Of a stretch of DNA of 64,000 nucleotides, positions 53,719-62,400 are shown in pieces. The position numbers and the translations under genes are program-made. The stretch is from Arthrobacter sp. zg-Y1171 (GTDB lineage Bacteria > Actinomycetota > Actinomycetes > Actinomycetales > Micrococcaceae): contig NZ_CP104264.1 in the NCBI RefSeq assembly GCF_025244845.1, positions 2,480,001-2,544,000 of the forward strand, written 5' to 3'. Under the pieces are notes generated by a model. That model did not search any database. It saw only the letters and a program-made list of their open reading frames with translations, and was not told where the DNA came from. The stretch's first letter is position 1. Each line of letters begins with the position of its first letter.

Positions 53719-55371
53719 CTACTTGGCCGTGACGTTGTAGTACACAGGGACGCCGTTCCAGCCGGTTTCAACGTTGTCCACGTTTTCACTCCAGCCGGAC
53801 TGTGCAACCTGGTACCACAGCGGGATGACGGGGAGGTCCTTCAGCAGGACTTCCTGGGCCTGGTTGAAGATTTCGGCTCCGTCTTCCGGGGTGGAAGCGG
53901 CAAGGCCTTCGCCCAGGAGCTTGTCGAACTCTTCACTCGAGTATTCGCCGTCGTTGGAACCTGCCCCGGTGCCGTACAGCGGGCCGAGGAAGTTGTTCAG
54001 GGACGGGTAGTCAGCCTGCCAGCCGGTGCGGATAGCACCGGACAAGGTCTTGGCGGTAGCGTCTGCGCGCAGTTCCTTGAACGTTGCGTAGGGCTTGCCT
54101 TCGGCCTTGATACCAAGGTTGTTCTTCAGGCCGTTGGCTACGGCGTCAACCCATTCCTTGTGGTTGGCGTCGGCGTTGTAGCCGATGGTGAAGGCCTGGT
54201 CGGCGGGCCAGGGTGAAACCTTCTCGGCTTCTTCCCAGAGTTCCTTGGCCTTCTCGGGGTTGAACTCGAGCACCTCGTTGCCGGGGACGCTGTCGCTGTA
54301 GCCCTCGATGACCGGAGCGGTGAATTCGGTGGCCGGTTCACGGGATCCCGAGAAGACAACGTCGGTGATTTCGTCCCGGTCGATGGCCATGGAGATGGCC
54401 TGGCGGCGCAGTTCTCCGGCTTCACCCGAGAACTCCGGCAGGTAGCCGGGGATCGTGATGGTCTGGTTGCCTGCATACGCCTTTTCGGAGAAGCGGCCCT
54501 CGCCCAGATCGGTCTTGAACGTCTTCAACGCCATGTTGGGAATGGTGTCGAGGATGTCCAGCTCGTTCGACTGCAGGTCTGCGTAGGCTGCGTCGAAGGA
54601 GGAGTAGAACTTGAAGGTTACTCCGCCGTTCTGCGGTACGCGGGTTCCGGTGTAATCCGGGTTGGCGACCAGGTCGATCTGGATTTCGTGCTGCCAGGCG
54701 TCGTCGCCGGCCAGCTTGTACGGTCCGTTGCCGACCGGATTCTCGCCGAACGCGGCGGGATCTTCCAGTGCACCGGCGGGCAGCGGGAAGAAGGCGGTGT
54801 AGCCAAGTCGCTGCGGGAAGTCGGATTCCGGCTGGCTGAGCTTAACGGTGAACGTGCTGTCATCCACCACGGCCAGTCCGCTCATGGTGTCGGCTGTGGC
54901 ACCTTCTGCACTGACTTCGTCGTAGCCTTCGATGCTCTCGAAGAAGTACGAGTTCAGCTGGGCATTCTTGGCGGCTGCACCAAAGTTCCAGGCGTCAACG
55001 AAGGACTTGGCCGTGATGGCCTCGCCGTTGGTGAACTTCTGGTCCGCCTTCACCTTGATGGTGTAGGTCTGGGAATCTTCGGTCTCGATGGACTCGGCGA
55101 GTTCGTTGACCGTATTGCCGTCAGCGTCGTAGCTGACCAGGCCTTCGAAGAGCAGGTCCATGATGCGTCCGCCGCCAACTTCGTTGGTGTTGACCGGCAT
55201 CAGCGGGTTCTGCGGTTCGGTGCCGTTGGCGGTGATGATCACGGCGTTGTTGCTGCCTTCGGAATCACCCGAGCCTTCGGCCGATTCGTCGGATCCCCCA
55301 CCGCAGGCGCTCAGCGTAAGTGCGGCAAGTGCCGCTACGCTCAGCATTTTGGAAGTGCGTGTGACGCGCAT
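53719..55371 (-). CDS. oppA: Oligopeptide-binding lipoprotein OppA
   Basis: 550 residues from the ATG at 55371 (AGGAGG two bases further than ideal spacing upstream); a much longer open frame upstream is spurious. Lipoprotein signal with LSACGGG, acidic linker, then the family 5 solute-binding domain (SBP_bac_5): NALMPVN-type start GTEPQNPLMPVNTNEVGG, FTNGEAITAKSFVDAWNF, NPDYTGTRVP, and C-terminal PVIPLWYQVAQSGWS. Substrate class is peptide by family; exact ligand unknown. Confidence 0.9.
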   Translation of the reverse strand: MRVTRTSKMLSVAALAALTLSACGGGSDESAEGSGDSEGSNNAVIITANGTEPQNPLMPVNTNEVGGGRIMDLLFEGLVSYDADGNTVNELAESIETEDSQTYTIKVKADQKFTNGEAITAKSFVDAWNFGAAAKNAQLNSYFFESIEGYDEVSAEGATADTMSGLAVVDDSTFTVKLSQPESDFPQRLGYTAFFPLPAGALEDPAAFGENPVGNGPYKLAGDDAWQHEIQIDLVANPDYTGTRVPQNGGVTFKFYSSFDAAYADLQSNELDILDTIPNMALKTFKTDLGEGRFSEKAYAGNQTITIPGYLPEFSGEAGELRRQAISMAIDRDEITDVVFSGSREPATEFTAPVIEGYSDSVPGNEVLEFNPEKAKELWEEAEKVSPWPADQAFTIGYNADANHKEWVDAVANGLKNNLGIKAEGKPYATFKELRADATAKTLSGAIRTGWQADYPSLNNFLGPLYGTGAGSNDGEYSSEEFDKLLGEGLAASTPEDGAEIFNQAQEVLLKDLPVIPLWYQVAQSGWSENVDNVETGWNGVPVYYNVTAK

Positions 55372-55622
55372 TCCGCCTCCTAGTTCTATTCGGTGCCGGC
55401 GATGATGACGCCGGCGTTGCGGCTCTGCCAAATGGTGAACCGACTCACAAGGCCAAAAGCATAAGCCCACTTTGTTGCCGTCAGGTAACCAAGTCCGGCA
55501 TGTGGCGCCGGTATGGACACCGTGTGGTGGATCACATTGCGTCAAAGACGCTGATGACGTGGGGAAAGACCGGCCCATACCGCCTGGTAACGATTTGGCA
55601 TACGTGGGATGTATTACATGCA

Positions 55623-55634
55623 ATGACATGTCAT
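55623..55634. promoter_or_regulatory. Palindrome in the divergent region upstream of oppA
   Basis: ATGACATGTCAT, a perfect 12-base palindrome in an AT-rich patch (about 55595-55640), inside a 382-base region with no gene between oppA and the reductase. It could be an operator for either. Nothing else distinct is seen there. Confidence 0.4.
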
Positions 55635-55753
55635 ATTGGGTGCTTTTGTGACTTGTCCGGGCACTCGTCCGGGCAGGGGTAGGGTCCGGGTGCAGATATT
55701 GGTGGGATGCTCGTGAGGTACCAAACGTATGTCGACGCGAAGTAGAGGGTTCC

Positions 55754-56365
55754 ATGAAAATTACGGTTATCGGCGGGTCCCAAGGCACCGGCGCACAGCT
55801 GGCTTCCCTCGCGCAGGCTGCAGGGCATGAGGTCACGGTCCTCTCCCGGTCCGGTCGTGCACCGGCCGGCGTCCTGGCCCTCACCGGCGACGCAACGGAT
55901 CCTGAAGCGGTTTCCGCTGCGGTGTCCGGGGCCGACGCCGTCGTCGTCACCGTGGGAGGGGCAAAGGGCGTCCATCATCAGCGCGGCGCCGTTACCCGGA
56001 CCGTTATCGACGCGATGCGGGCAGAAGGCGTACGACGACTTGTGGTGCAGTCTTCGCTGGGCGCAGGGGACTCGGCGTCCCAGCTTCCCGGACCGCTGGG
56101 ACTGATTACCCGGATCGTGCTTGCGAAAGCCTTGGCCGATCACAACGCCCAGGAGTCCGCCGTCCAAAGCTCCGGCCTGGACTGGACCATCCTCCGACCC
56201 ACCGGCCTGACGGACAAGGAACCGTCCGGCACCTGGCGGATGCTCGAGACGACGGACAACGGAAAACTCAAGGGCTCCATTCCGCGGGCCGACCTTGCCG
56301 CCTGCATGCTCAGCCTCCTGACGGACGAGTCCGCCGTCGGCAGGGCCCTTGGCGTCAGCAGCTAG
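55754..56365 (+). CDS. NAD(P)-binding NmrA/SDR-like oxidoreductase
   Basis: 203 residues. N-terminal Rossmann motif ITVIGGSQGTGAQLASLAQ, acidic/basic loop VLSRSGRAP (basic residues suggest NADP), then VVVTVGGAKG and LVVQSSLGAG. C-terminal block LDWTILRPTGLTDKEPSGTW is typical of atypical SDR proteins (NAD(P)H-binding, PF13460). Substrate unknown. The stop overlaps the stop of the convergent GNAT gene. Confidence 0.82.
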   Translation: MKITVIGGSQGTGAQLASLAQAAGHEVTVLSRSGRAPAGVLALTGDATDPEAVSAAVSGADAVVVTVGGAKGVHHQRGAVTRTVIDAMRAEGVRRLVVQSSLGAGDSASQLPGPLGLITRIVLAKALADHNAQESAVQSSGLDWTILRPTGLTDKEPSGTWRMLETTDNGKLKGSIPRADLAACMLSLLTDESAVGRALGVSS

Positions 56366-56913
56366 GTCACCGGAGCCAGCGGCTTCACCATGATCAGGCA
56401 CGGCGTGGCTTCTCCCCAGAGATCCGTCTCCTCCAAGGGCAGGAATCCCCGCTTCTCATAGAAGTGCCGGGTTCGCGCGTAGCCGGAGTCCGGATGGGAC
56501 GGACCCAGCGTCTTCACCTCAAGGAGGTGTACGCCGCGGCTGATCGCGTCGGCCTCGATGGCCGCCAGCATCGTGGTTCCGACGCCGGAGCCGTGAGCTG
56601 CGCGGTCCACCACGGTGAGGTGGATCTCGGCCACATGCGGAAAGTGCCGATCGACCAGGGTCACTCCGATGACGGAACCGCCGACGTCGCGCACGGTCCA
56701 GGTTTCCTTGGTTCGGGCAGCGTCGATGTACTCGGCATTCGAGTCCGGCTGCCCGAACCATTCGGGCACGGTGGCGAGCAGGCGGGCGACGTCGTCGGGC
56801 ACGGGGTGGTCCTGGGCCGCAGTCCAGGACGTGTCTCTGTGTTCTCCCTGTGCCGTGGAGTCGACACCGCCACCCTGCCGATCATGCCTAGGCAATTTCG
56901 GCCTGGATCTCAC
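56362..56913 (-). CDS. GNAT-family N-acetyltransferase
   Basis: Up to 183 residues. The acetyl-CoA loop region VDRAAHGSGVGTTMLAAIEADA (Q/RxxGxG/A replaced by AHGSGVG) and the C-terminal HFYEKRGFLPLEE strand-helix are typical GNAT features. The start is unsure: the GTG at 56913 overlaps the upstream gene by 26 bases, while GTG at 56802 would give a 146-residue protein with a better-placed first strand. Substrate unknown. Confidence 0.78.
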   Translation of the reverse strand: MRSRPKLPRHDRQGGGVDSTAQGEHRDTSWTAAQDHPVPDDVARLLATVPEWFGQPDSNAEYIDAARTKETWTVRDVGGSVIGVTLVDRHFPHVAEIHLTVVDRAAHGSGVGTTMLAAIEADAISRGVHLLEVKTLGPSHPDSGYARTRHFYEKRGFLPLEETDLWGEATPCLIMVKPLAPVT

Positions 56914-57418
56914 GGATTACTGCCCCCAGGATGCCGCGGAACAGCAGTCCTTCTCCCAGTGGGCCGGCGGAGTCCGTACCTACGGGTGGCAGCAGCCGCA
57001 GCACGGCCCGTTCGCCGTCGCTCAGGTTCGCCAGCTGCCACCGAATCTCCTGATGGACTGCTTCCGGATGATCCGCGCTTGAGAGCGAGACTGCCTTTGC
57101 CGCGTAGGCGGCCGCACCCAACGCGTGAGCGCCCATGTGGGCGACCGCGGCTGCCTGGGCGACGGCGCGGGCTGCCGCAGCGCCGGCCGGCGTCGTCGCG
57201 GCATTCGCGATCTTCACGACGATGAGCCGCTTGCTGATTTCTTCGGCGGCGGTACTTGATCCTGCGCTGTATGCACGGGTGCGGGCGAGTGCGTCCCGGG
57301 CTGTTTCTTCCGCCGTTTCATCTGCTTTGTAGAGCGGCAGGACACGTTCAGCGCATGCTGCGGCCCAGCGCGCGATGGTGCGCCGGTTCGGATCGCTGAG
57401 GGTCTGGGGTGAGGCCAT
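56888..57418 (-). CDS. Putative immunity protein (Imm-5-like helical protein)
   Basis: 176 residues, almost all alpha-helical and alanine-rich. The pattern RTIARWAAACAERVLPLYK, then AAARAVAQAAAVAHMGAHALGAAAYAAKA, matches proteins annotated as putative immunity proteins with an Imm-5-like domain. No polymorphic toxin gene is adjacent. The neighbouring GNAT gene overlaps its 3' end, suggesting joint transcription. An immunity role is therefore by similarity only. Confidence 0.6.
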   Translation of the reverse strand: MASPQTLSDPNRRTIARWAAACAERVLPLYKADETAEETARDALARTRAYSAGSSTAAEEISKRLIVVKIANAATTPAGAAAARAVAQAAAVAHMGAHALGAAAYAAKAVSLSSADHPEAVHQEIRWQLANLSDGERAVLRLLPPVGTDSAGPLGEGLLFRGILGAVIREIQAEIA

Positions 57419-57555
57419 CCCCAGATGATGCCACACCGGCTTGCGGGCCCGGCCTGATGCTGGTTGACGACACCACGGGATGCTGAGCAGGAACGCACCG
57501 ACCTGTCGCCGTCGTGCTCTACAAAGCTGCCGTCCTCATGCGTTCCTGAGCTGAC

Positions 57556-58569
57556 TCAGGCCGCCGCCAGTGCTGCCGCTTTCTGAGCCTTGGCGGCCGC
57601 GATGCGCGGCCCGCTGAACCACAGCACGATCCCCGCCAAGACCCACGCGCCCAGGGTCAGGGCCGCAGCGCCTCCGCCGGCGCCGTCGAAATAGGCCACG
57701 GCGCGGACCAAGGTGCCGGCAGCGCCGGGTGGCAGAAGCTGGCCGATCGTAGCCACTCCGGCGGGAAGCCACTGTGCACTGGTCGAGATGCCGGCGAAGG
57801 GGTTGCCGACAAACATCATGGACATGGCGGCAATGGTGAAGCCTTTGGTGCCAAAGCACTCATAGAGGCCGGCGAGCGGCAGTGCCAGCGCTGCGATGCC
57901 AAGGGCGACGCTTGCCGCGACCGGGACCAGCGGACCCTCAATGCTGCCGAAGACGTGCTTCAAAACTGCAGCGACCACGAACCCGCCGGCGATTGAAAAG
58001 CCGGTAAGGCCGGCCAAGATCCACCAGCGTTTCCCGGACAGCATGGAGCGGAACGCCACGGCGGGCACGATACCGCCGAAGACCAGGGGGAAGGCCAGGC
58101 CACCGATGCCCACGCCCGTCGGGTCGCCGGCGGGAAGCGGAACCACGTCCACAATCTCGGCCGTCTGCCCCGTGCTGCCCGCCATCGTGGCGCCGACGTT
58201 GCTGACGGTCCCGGATACGGCTGTTGAACCGGCGCTCGCCACGTAGACCTGCATGTCTTCCGGATCTGAGAAGTCGAAGCCGCCGACGATGTCCCGGTCC
58301 CGGATTCCCTGCTCCAGGTCGTCGGCACTTTCATAGGCCTGGACCACGAAGGCGCCCGGCGACTGGGACTCCAGGGTTTCCGAGACCGTCTCGGCCTTCT
58401 CCTGCGCTCCAACTACACCCAGACCCAGGTTCCGCGGTCCGGAAAGGAGTGAGGGTGAGATGAAGAGCATCAGGAGGGCAAGCAGAATGACCGAGAGTCC
58501 GACGGTCAGGCCCGCCCAAATGGCTGCATGCTTTCGATGGGAGCCGGTTGCCGGCGTTTGAGCTGTCAT
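57556..58569 (-). CDS. YhgE/Pip-like ABC-2-type membrane protein
   Basis: 337 residues from the ATG at 58569, eight bases after GAAGGA. One N-terminal helix (about 20-42), an extracytoplasmic domain (about 45-165), then five further helices (about 170-320) ending in a polar Ala/Lys tail. The layout resembles DUF3533/Pip-like ABC-2 permeases. No ATPase gene is nearby, so it may borrow one or act alone. Divergent from a TetR gene with a palindromic operator between them, the usual layout of a regulated efflux or stress system. Confidence 0.7.
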   Translation of the reverse strand: MTAQTPATGSHRKHAAIWAGLTVGLSVILLALLMLFISPSLLSGPRNLGLGVVGAQEKAETVSETLESQSPGAFVVQAYESADDLEQGIRDRDIVGGFDFSDPEDMQVYVASAGSTAVSGTVSNVGATMAGSTGQTAEIVDVVPLPAGDPTGVGIGGLAFPLVFGGIVPAVAFRSMLSGKRWWILAGLTGFSIAGGFVVAAVLKHVFGSIEGPLVPVAASVALGIAALALPLAGLYECFGTKGFTIAAMSMMFVGNPFAGISTSAQWLPAGVATIGQLLPPGAAGTLVRAVAYFDGAGGGAAALTLGAWVLAGIVLWFSGPRIAAAKAQKAAALAAA

Positions 58570-58582
58570 GGATCCTTCGTTT

Positions 58583-58601
58583 GTGGAGGAACTTCCTCCA
58601 C
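58583..58601. promoter_or_regulatory. Palindromic TetR operator candidate
   Basis: GTGGAGGAACTTCCTCCAC, a perfect 19-base palindrome between the divergent permease and tetR genes. A further half-site GTTCCTCC is at 58615-58622, and TAGACT at 58627-58632 may be the tetR -10. The palindrome is 14 bases before the permease ATG, so binding would block permease expression. Confidence 0.65.
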
Positions 58602-58656
58602 TTCTACGGATGATGTTCCTCCGGTTTAGACTGAAGGTCAACTTGAAGGGGGCCGG

Positions 58657-59223
58657 ATGAGAGCTGACGCTGCGCGGCGAAGAGAAGCGATCGTCGCCCA
58701 TGCGAGGCACCTTTTTGCCGAGCGGGGCGGCGATGTTGCGCTGGAGACGGTAGCCGCGGCGAGCGGAGTGGGCATCGCAACCCTGTACCGCAATTTCCCC
58801 TCCCGCGACGACCTCATCCGAGCCGTGGTTCAGGACACTGTCGAGGGCATCTTGGAAGCGGCAAATGAGGCCCGCGCCGGGCTGGAAACGGACGCTGCGG
58901 CATCCTGGGAACGGCTCTTATCGCAGCTGATGTCCATGGAGCTGGGTGCGCTGACCGATGGCCTCGCGCTGCAGGCAGGTGCCGCCCGCGATTTGAACGC
59001 CACTCCCCTGGCGCAGGTGCAACAGCCTGCTCTTCACGCCCTTGACGAGGTGCTGTCTGCGCTGAAAACCCAGGGGGTGGTACGGCAACAGCTCACCGCG
59101 CTGGAGGTGATCGTTGCGGTGGCGACGATTACGCGGCCGCAGATCTCTCCCATTCGTGATGCGGCGCCGGAGGTGCAGGCCCAGCTGGCGCAGGCGTACC
59201 TGCTGTGGACCCGCGTTTCGTAG
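58657..59223 (+). CDS. TetR family transcriptional regulator
   Basis: 188 residues; GGGGG lies seven bases before the ATG. N-terminal helix-turn-helix: RREAIVAHARHLFAERGGDVALETVAAASGVGIATLYRNFPSRDDL is the standard TetR DNA-binding block (quoted here in part: GVGIATLYRNFPSRDDLI). The C-terminal domain resembles the SbtR-like ligand domain of actinobacterial TetR proteins. By position it should repress the divergent membrane protein gene and itself through the intergenic palindrome. Confidence 0.88.
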   Translation: MRADAARRREAIVAHARHLFAERGGDVALETVAAASGVGIATLYRNFPSRDDLIRAVVQDTVEGILEAANEARAGLETDAAASWERLLSQLMSMELGALTDGLALQAGAARDLNATPLAQVQQPALHALDEVLSALKTQGVVRQQLTALEVIVAVATITRPQISPIRDAAPEVQAQLAQAYLLWTRVS

Positions 59224-59236
59224 GGCTGCCTATAAA

Positions 59237-59280
59237 CGAAAAGCGCTTCCCGGGTCGAAATCCGGGAAGCGCTTTTTCGG
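59237..59280. terminator. Terminator after tetR
   Basis: 15-bp stem AAAAGCGCTTCCCGG / CCGGGAAGCGCTTTT with an 8-base loop and a T-run. Its symmetry suits a convergent gene on the minus strand, of which only a tail seems to remain. Confidence 0.88.
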
Positions 59281-59287
59281 AGCACGA

Positions 59288-59368
59288 CTAGACGTTGAAG
59301 CGGAACTCCACCACGTTCCGTAACAAAGCAACGTCTGAGCTAACCGGGGTTTGTCGGCTTCGGGGTCA
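59288..59368 (-). pseudogene. Possible 3' tail of a lost minus-strand gene
   Basis: Immediately behind the terminator, a minus-strand frame ends ...DVALLRNVVEFRFNV-stop at 59288. The frame is closed after 26 codons (stop at 59366-59368) and has no start, yet its position just before a terminator and its sensible C-terminus look like the end of a once longer gene. I cannot name the gene. Confidence 0.35.
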
Positions 59369-59469
59369 AGGCCCTCTTCGGTCAGCCCCTGCTGGTCGGG
59401 GCCGGTGTCTCTATCAGCATCAACCGCGGCGGTGCTCGAGTGCCGCGTTTCGAAACGGGAAGGGTCTAG
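59344..59469 (+). pseudogene. Possible 3' tail of a second gene, plus strand
   Basis: A plus-strand frame without a start (TAA at 59341-59343 precedes it) reads PGFVGFGVKALFGQPLLVGA and ends RVPRFETGRV-stop at 59467-59469. Composition and hydrophobic pattern resemble a real protein end. It overlaps the stop of the large ATPase gene. Together with the opposite tail it suggests an insertion or deletion scar. Confidence 0.3.
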
Positions 59470-62400
59470 TGAAAAAACTCCTCCTCATGGGTTTGCAGAA
59501 CCCAGTCCTGGTCGGCGCCCCCTGACATCTCCCGAGCTTCAAGCGCCGCTTGCAGGTCTATTGCGTGCTTTCCCACGAACCGCAGCTGCTGTTCCTTTCC
59601 CGCAAGCGTGACGGAGACGGTCACGCTTCCCCGCTCTCCTACTTTCTGGGTGAGCAGGTCCTCCCGAAGCTCCTCAACGGGAGTTGAGCAGGCGTGCCTG
59701 TACTTCGCGGCGCAGGTCGGACAGAGTGCGAGTCTGTTCTCGGTGAGGTCCTGTGTTACGTCACCGGCAAATTGCACTGCCTCGAAGTAGTACTGTCCAC
59801 TCACTTTAAAAGGCATTTCCGTGTTGCAGACCTGGCACACCATGATTCCGTCCTCGTTCGAGTACAGCTCGGTCAAATAGCTTTTTGCAGTGCTCCGGAA
59901 CCCGGGCTCCTGAATGCGGACTTGTCGAATGCGCTCCGCGTACTGGCGCAAGGGTGCGTCGGTTGCTTGCTCGCGGACTCGCTGAGCGCGACGCTCTGGC
60001 GTTGGCGAGGGTCCTTCGGGCAAAATAGGGCCCTTCTCCTGCTGTTTGAATGCTTGGAACAAGTCCCAGTCCTTGAGCATCTCCTTGGCCTGGAGAGCGG
60101 CCTCGGGAGAAGGGAAACCAAGGACCTTCGCTGCGTCCTCCTCTCCTCGCTCCTTTTGCGCGTGCAAGAGGGCGGGCCGTCCGAAGTGTGCTCTTTCCAA
60201 AAGAGGTGAATCAGGATGAACGGCCAGCCCGTCGGCGAGATCCTCAGCAGTTGTGTCCGCGGGTAATCGAAGGTTGCCATCCCGGTCCAGGATCCAAGGC
60301 ACCGTAGTCAGGGCCTGCATCAGCTGCGATTCAATTCGATGACTGGCAGCGGACGCATTGGCCCGATAGATCGCTCCTGCTTTGTCCATCCCAGCGCGTG
60401 CAACGACGTCCCAGAGCCCCTGAAGAAGATTTGCATCATGGGTTTCGACGATGGCGGCGAAGTCGGGTATGACCCAGTCCTGATTGATAATTTTACTGGT
60501 CTCACGGTTCTGGAAGCGCCAAGAATTCTGGAACTGTGCGTTACGCCATATGGGTGTCCGCTTGATCGAGATTCCTGTTATCGCGCCGATCTCCCCGGCC
60601 AGTGCAGCAACGTCGATCTCGAGCTCATCGTAGGCGGCGACGAGTTGCAGCGGGGGGGTGCGGCCCAATGAGTCTGATCTGTAGAGCGCTGATAGTCCGG
60701 ATGCTCGGAAAGGGCTGTCGATGAAAGTGTTGGACGGCGCTGACCAGCTAAGAGATCCATCCACCCGTTCTGCCACAAGGATGGGCGCATTCGCGTAGGA
60801 AGTGGGAGCGAGTGCTCGCTCGCTGATCAGTTGTTGGAGGTTGACGAGATCCTCCACGTGCAAAGGAGTGACCTCTGCCGGCACACTCGAGTAGGTGCGG
60901 AAGCGGGCGCTGAGCCGGGCGGCTGCATCCCATTTCTTAGTTCCAGCCGAGGCGTAGAACTGGCGAAGGGCAGCGGCCTCCGGTCTCTGCCCCCCCTCGT
61001 CGTCCTCGTCAAAAGCGACAAGTGAGTCCAGGACAAGCCCAAACGCTTGCAGACCGGCGGCGGCCGGTAGATAGGCTTTGGGGCTGGCTACGTGTTCAAT
61101 GCCTTCGCTACCCTGCACTCGAAGGACAGGTATGGTGCGAAGACTGTCTGAGAAGGTGTCGTCGTAGCTATAGGAGCGCGGGTCACTGCTTCGATAGGGA
61201 TTGCGAACGCTCGTAGCCAACCGTCCGAGTGCCGTGTAGAAGGACCTGAGCCACGGGTCACTCTTATCGGTGATCCACGAGTGCCAAGCCCGGAGTTCGG
61301 CTCGATACTCCTCCTCTTCCTCCTCGACATATTCCTCGGCCTCATACTCCCCGGCGTCATCGCCCCACGATTCGATTTGCTCGCTGATCTGGCTGATGCG
61401 TTCGAAGGCGTCGCCAAGCTCGCTCGTCGCGAAATCGATCGCATTTAGTGAGTTGAAGAACGCGCGAGGCCTGCCTTCCCGTTCGGGAAGCCACCCCGTC
61501 GCAGGATTGTCCTCTATATTGACCGAAATGCTTCGGAGGAAGTCGGCGTCTTTCAAGTCGAGAGCTGCACGCAACGGGCTTACTGATCTGATGAGGCGGG
61601 TCGAGTTGTCGTAGTTGCTGCCACTCAGGACTGGCGTGATTGGGGTTGTCTCGAAGGCCCAAATGATGTGTTTTCGAAGGGGTTCGTATCGGCGCGGAAG
61701 GTCATCGCTCTTGTTGGGCAGTGCGCTGAGCAGTCCGTCGTCGAGTAGCCCTGCGTCCCGCATGTGGGGTAAAGCGTTCGCCACGAGAGCGGCAATCCCT
61801 TCGAGGAGTTCGTCGTTGCCGTCCCCTTCACGGACGCTGTCTCGAGCGACGGTGGATGCGAAGGGCGCGTGAATATGGAACTTGAGTCCGGAGGTCTCTT
61901 TGACTGCAGGGAAGTAGATGAATACGCGTCCATCGACGGGTTCCACGGTGAAGTTGCGTGCATCGAGCGTTGTGCTCGAACGTGACCCCCCGATGCCCTT
62001 GTCGGCCATCTTGTCTCCTTTGGTCAAGGAGAATGCGGCCGCGATGGGAAAGGTCGTGCCGTCGACGGGTGCAGTTCCTTGAATCCGGTACCAGTAGCTT
62101 GGTCCTGAGTCCCCATGCAGGCTGTCGATCTCGATGATATGTTCGTCTAGATCTCGACGTTCGAGCAATCGGACGTTGCCATCGAGGAAGGTGGTGGCAA
62201 TGAGACGGATGTTGTCGAGGAACAGCAGGGTGGACCGGGAGATTTCGGTGAGTGCTTTACTTACCTCAACGATGGCTTGCGCTGCGTTCTTTCCCGGCCG
62301 GTCGAAGGGAAACCAGAACGTCGTCCGGTCCGGATTGCGTGCGAACGGTTCGGTACGGGTGGGCACAAACAGGTCCTGGATAGCGAAGGCGTACTCACCG

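Noticed and set aside
53719..55950. 743-residue version of OppA
   Set aside because: The first 193 residues are not protein-like and the lipoprotein signal with an AGGAGG site begins at 55371.
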